Positions 4,548-6,903 of a stretch of 6,903 nt of DNA are shown here, piece after piece. A model generated the notes under the pieces. The model ran no database searches. It was not told the DNA's origin and saw only the letters and a program-made list of their open reading frames with translations. How positions within the stretch are numbered: position 1 is the first letter of the stretch; each line of letters begins with the position of its first letter. This stretch comes from Ruminococcus sp. (GTDB taxonomy: Bacteria; Bacillota; Clostridia; Oscillospirales; Ruminococcaceae), in the NCBI GenBank assembly GCA_017961625.1, contig JAGCWY010000117.1:1-6903 (forward strand), written 5' to 3'. Made by a program: the position numbers and the translations under genes.

Positions 4548-5237
4548 ATGAAAAAGATTCTGACTGCCGAGGACGATAGGGAGATCAACCGTCTGATCTG
4601 CGAATATCTTTCCTCGCAGGGCTTTGAAACGCTGTCTGCTTTGAACGGACTTGATGCCGTCCGTATCGTTCGGGAGCAAAGTGATCTGTCGCTCCTGATA
4701 CTTGACCTGATGCTACCGTTTCAGAGCGGTGATATGGTCTTGCAGAAGATACGGGAGTTTTCCGATATTCCCGTCATTGTTGTATCCGCCAAAAGCGAAA
4801 CACGCTCTAAGATAGAACTGATCAGAATGGGCGCTGACGATTACATTACAAAGCCCTTTGACCTTGATGAACTGTTGGTGCGTGTGGAAGCGGTATTGCG
4901 AAGGTATGAGATGAACCCCCGAAAGGCGGAAGAATCGAAAGTGCTGACCTATAAAAACCTGTCACTTGACCTGACATCAGGCGCAGCGACCGTCTGCGGC
5001 AAAGCACTCACTCTGACCGGCAAGGAGTTTGCTATTCTGGAGCTTATGCTTAAAAATCCCTCTAAGCTGTGGTCGAAAGCAAACCTCTTTGAAAGCGTGT
5101 GGGGCGAGAATTATATCACCGATGATAATACAGTCAAAGTCCACATGAGCAATATCCGCTCCAAGCTGAAAAAACTCGATTCCGACAACGAGTATATCGA
5201 AACGGTCTGGGGTATGGGCTATCGTCTTGTAACTTAA
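4548..5237 (+). CDS. OmpR/PhoB-family DNA-binding response regulator
   Basis: This 229-residue, two-domain cytoplasmic transcription factor has the usual family length. The receiver domain (1 to about 120) has the acidic pocket E8-D9-D10, phospho-acceptor D53 in LLILDLMLP, switch residue S80 and K102 in the ITKPFD motif, so all residues needed for phosphorylation are present. The C-terminal winged helix (about 130-229) includes LTGKEFAILELML, the recognition region DDNTVKVHMSNIRSKLKK and the closing GMGYRLV. GGGAGGG lies five to six bases before the ATG. The stop codon overlaps the first of four direct-repeat half-sites upstream of the ABC transporter genes. The likely job is sensing cell-envelope or peptide stress via a kinase and switching on the transporter. 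No histidine kinase is in the window; it may lie downstream or elsewhere, or the regulator may be an orphan. Confidence 0.95.
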   Translation: MKKILTAEDDREINRLICEYLSSQGFETLSALNGLDAVRIVREQSDLSLLILDLMLPFQSGDMVLQKIREFSDIPVIVVSAKSETRSKIELIRMGADDYITKPFDLDELLVRVEAVLRRYEMNPRKAEESKVLTYKNLSLDLTSGAATVCGKALTLTGKEFAILELMLKNPSKLWSKANLFESVWGENYITDDNTVKVHMSNIRSKLKKLDSDNEYIETVWGMGYRLVT

Positions 5238-5273
5238 CCTTTTCTTTACCATTCGCTTAACCTTTTCTTTACC
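5234..5273 (+). promoter_or_regulatory. Four direct-repeat half-sites, likely operator for the response regulator
   Basis: TTAACC (5234-5239), TTTACC (5245-5250), TTAACC (5257-5262) and TTTACC (5268-5273) are spaced 11, 12 and 11 bp start to start. As two larger units, an identical 18-bp stretch occurs at 5233-5250 and 5256-5273. OmpR/PhoB-family regulators bind head-to-tail on direct repeats with an 11-bp period. The array ends 9 bp before the -10 and covers the -35 position, as in PhoB-type activation. The pairing with the adjacent regulator is inference. Confidence 0.7.
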
Positions 5274-5279
5274 TTTGGC

Positions 5280-5288
5280 TGTTAGAAT
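5280..5288 (+). promoter_or_regulatory. Extended -10 of the ABC transporter operon; no good -35
   Basis: TG-T-TAGAAT is an extended -10 element with one mismatch to TATAAT. Seventeen bases upstream (5260-5265) the sequence is ACCTTT, not a -35 consensus, and this position lies within the half-site array. The combination fits an activator-dependent promoter about 30 bp before the ATPase start codon. Confidence 0.6.
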
Positions 5289-5318
5289 GGTATCAACGAA
5301 ACGAAAGGGGGCGGCGCT

Positions 5319-6233
5319 ATGGGAAATAGCGTGATAACCATGAGGGGACTTTGCAAGTCCTACAAAAAGCAGGAAGTGCTGCATGATTTCAGCCTGACGG
5401 TGGAGCGCGGACATATCTGCGGACTGATCGGGCCGAACGGCGCAGGCAAGACCACGATCATGAAGATACTGGCGGGATTTTTCTTTCCGTCGAAAGGCGA
5501 GCTGGAGCTGTTCGGCAGTTCGGAGAATCTTGACGATTCCCGTGCAAGAATGAGCTTTATGATCGAACAGCCTATCATAGCAGGTTCGATGACAGCTCGT
5601 CAGAATCTTGAATATATCCGCTATCTTCGGGGCTATCCCGATGAAAAGCGTATTGACGAGATACTGGAGCTTGTAGGGCTTGCAAATACAGGCAAAAAGC
5701 GTGCTAATAAATTCTCTCTTGGCATGAAACAGCGTCTCGGCATCGGTATGGCACTCCTGCCGAAGCCCGAAATTATGGTACTTGACGAGCCTGTGAATGG
5801 ACTTGACCCGGAGGGCATTGTGGAAGTCCGACAGCTTATCAAGCGTATGCAAGAGGAGTGGGGCGTGACCGTTCTGATCTCAAGTCACCTGCTGTCGGAG
5901 CTGTCCGAGCTATGCACCGATTTCTCTATCATCAGCCACGGCGAACTGATTGAAAACCTGAGCCGTGAGGAACTGCTTGTCAAATGCAGGAATTATATTG
6001 CCCTGCGAACGGACAACATCAACAAGACTGCGGCAGTACTGGAGGATAAGCTGTCCATTCACGATTACAAAGTCATTCACGGCGAGGAGATACATATTTT
6101 TGAGCGGCTTAGCGATATTCTGCACATCTCCAAAACGCTGACTGACAACGGACTTGTTATTACCAGACTAAATGAAGAAGGTCAGAACTTAGAGGACTAT
6201 TATCTTGAAAAGGTAGGTGGCAGACATGAATAA
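5319..6233 (+). CDS. ABC transporter ATPase, BcrA/lantibiotic-immunity type
   Basis: This 304-residue nucleotide-binding subunit powers a membrane transporter. It has Walker A GPNGAGKT (38-45), signature FSLGMKQR (132-139), Walker B IMVLDEP with D156 and E157, the D-loop GLDPEG and switch H190 in ISSHLL. At the Q-loop the sequence is FMIEQP (80-85), a variant seen in BcrA-like ATPases, which often read IEXP. The extra C-terminal portion (about 215-304) matches the family's length of around 300 residues. AAAGGGGG lies seven bases before the ATG. The gene overlaps the permease gene by 8 bp. BcrA-type transporters usually protect against bacitracin or lantibiotic-like peptides or export them; the actual substrate cannot be read here. 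G+C is visibly higher than in the ATPase-TOPRIM operon. Confidence 0.95.
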   Translation: MGNSVITMRGLCKSYKKQEVLHDFSLTVERGHICGLIGPNGAGKTTIMKILAGFFFPSKGELELFGSSENLDDSRARMSFMIEQPIIAGSMTARQNLEYIRYLRGYPDEKRIDEILELVGLANTGKKRANKFSLGMKQRLGIGMALLPKPEIMVLDEPVNGLDPEGIVEVRQLIKRMQEEWGVTVLISSHLLSELSELCTDFSIISHGELIENLSREELLVKCRNYIALRTDNINKTAAVLEDKLSIHDYKVIHGEEIHIFERLSDILHISKTLTDNGLVITRLNEEGQNLEDYYLEKVGGRHE

Positions 6234-6903
6234 TATTATCAAGTCGCAGATGTTTATCATGAAGCATAAGGCTGTATCACTGACTGCTGCTTTTGTGTCC
6301 GCATTACTGGCAATGTCTTGTGGATTTTTACTGAATCAAAATTCAGCAGAAGCCTTTTCACAGCCCGGCTTAATGGCATTGTTTATTGTTCTGTTCATTC
6401 CGGTGATCGTTCTCTGTTACAGCTACTCCGAAAGAATACAGATGTATGAGATCATGGCAGGATTCAGACCGCATAAGATCATTCTTGGCAAGGTCATCAC
6501 ATTTACGCCTGTTTTGCTTCTATATCTCGCTGTGACGATCATTATAAGTATGATGAGTGACAGCAGTCCACAGACTGTTACGAGACTAATAATTTACTGT
6601 ATACTGTGTATCAGGGGAATGCTGTGCATTGTGTTTCTAAGTCCATTGTTCAAACTTGGATCATTTGCTCCGCTGTTTAGTGTTATGTTACTGACTATAA
6701 ACGGTTCTGATATGGAGGCACTGTCGCATTCTCCCGTATCGTTTTTTGGCTTTGGACAGTGTGCGCTGCTTGTCCGTGACATAACGGACAGCTTTATGAT
6801 AAAGGTCATTGTCTCGGCAGTTGTTTCCTGTGCGATATATTATCTCATCGGCTATTTCACGTTGAAAAAGAAAATCGCCCTTGAACCGCATCAACTCACA
6901 TAA
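6226..6903 (+). CDS. ABC-2-type permease subunit, BcrB-like
   Basis: This 225-residue integral membrane protein should form the channel for the upstream ATPase. Hydrophobic segments lie near residues 17-36, 48-67, 89-110, 119-140, 145-160 (weaker) and 191-212, giving the six helices usual for this family. Between the second and third is the amphipathic segment YEIMAGFRPHKIILGK, matching the coupling region of ABC-2 permeases that contacts the ATPase. I chose the ATG at 6226 because AGGTGG (6215-6220) lies five bases before it; a GTG at 6217 would have a poorly spaced site. It overlaps the ATPase gene by 8 bp, indicating translational coupling. The stop codon is the last three bases of the window, so the gene is complete. 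A second permease gene or a kinase could follow beyond the edge. Confidence 0.88.
   Translation: MNNIIKSQMFIMKHKAVSLTAAFVSALLAMSCGFLLNQNSAEAFSQPGLMALFIVLFIPVIVLCYSYSERIQMYEIMAGFRPHKIILGKVITFTPVLLLYLAVTIIISMMSDSSPQTVTRLIIYCILCIRGMLCIVFLSPLFKLGSFAPLFSVMLLTINGSDMEALSHSPVSFFGFGQCALLVRDITDSFMIKVIVSAVVSCAIYYLIGYFTLKKKIALEPHQLT

Noticed and set aside
4977..5852. A 291-codon open frame on the minus strand across the regulator and ABC ATPase genes.
   Set aside because: It is antisense to two strongly supported genes with clear motifs, has no recognisable domain, and spans their promoter gap.
6217..6225. GTG at 6217 as the permease start.
   Set aside because: The AGGTGG at 6215-6220 is correctly spaced for the ATG at 6226, not for the GTG it overlaps.
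1..6903. CRISPR array, retron or insertion-sequence ends.
   Set aside because: I saw no regularly spaced repeats with unique spacers, no reverse transcriptase motifs and no transposase. The only regular repeats are the coding repeats of the BspA-like gene and the short operator repeats.

Overview
The window looks like a piece of a Ruminococcus-type (Clostridia, Oscillospiraceae) chromosome. The main evidence is a secreted BspA-like repeat protein ending in a type I dockerin of the style common in rumen and gut Ruminococcus. Strong GGAGG ribosome-binding sites, sigma-A promoters and low-to-moderate G+C also fit. The organism call is inference from protein style, not a database match.

Layout. 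(1) Positions 1-610 are a worn accessory region: the edge of an unrecognised minus-strand frame, a strong minus-strand terminator, and a serine recombinase remnant with neither its N-terminal catalytic part nor its C-terminal part. (2) Positions 608-1959 hold a complete minus-strand gene, with promoter, for a secreted DUF285/BspA-like protein with a dockerin. A nearly identical 25-bp direct repeat lies on each side of the recombinase remnant plus this gene (273-297 and 2054-2078). (3) Positions 2172-2348 are the C-terminal remnant of a small predicted protein tyrosine phosphatase. (4) Positions 2380-4037 are a compact two-gene operon with its own near-consensus promoter and a palindrome at the expected transcription start. 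It encodes an AAA/ABC-type ATPase (360 aa) and a small TOPRIM-like protein (169 aa). The arrangement resembles RloAB/AbiL and PARIS (AriAB) anti-phage systems, but both proteins look small and I cannot assign it to a named type. (5) Positions 4080-4270 look like one end of an integrated element: short direct repeats, then exactly the 3' half of a tRNA with anticodon CAU, with no 5' half. (6) A strong terminator follows at once, as expected for the original tRNA terminator left on the chromosomal side.

(7) From about 4271 rightward the sequence appears to be ordinary chromosome and is visibly richer in G+C. It carries an OmpR/PhoB-family response regulator with its own promoter, then a BcrA-like ABC ATPase overlapping an ABC-2-type permease. 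Between regulator and transporter are four TTWACC half-sites spaced 11, 12 and 11 bp, just upstream of an extended -10 element. This is the layout expected if the regulator activates the transporter operon, probably for export of or resistance to an antimicrobial peptide. No histidine kinase is in the window.

The most interesting reading is that an integrative element in a CAU tRNA gene carries the ATPase-TOPRIM pair as candidate defence cargo beside its attachment end, with remnants of older mobile DNA farther inside.
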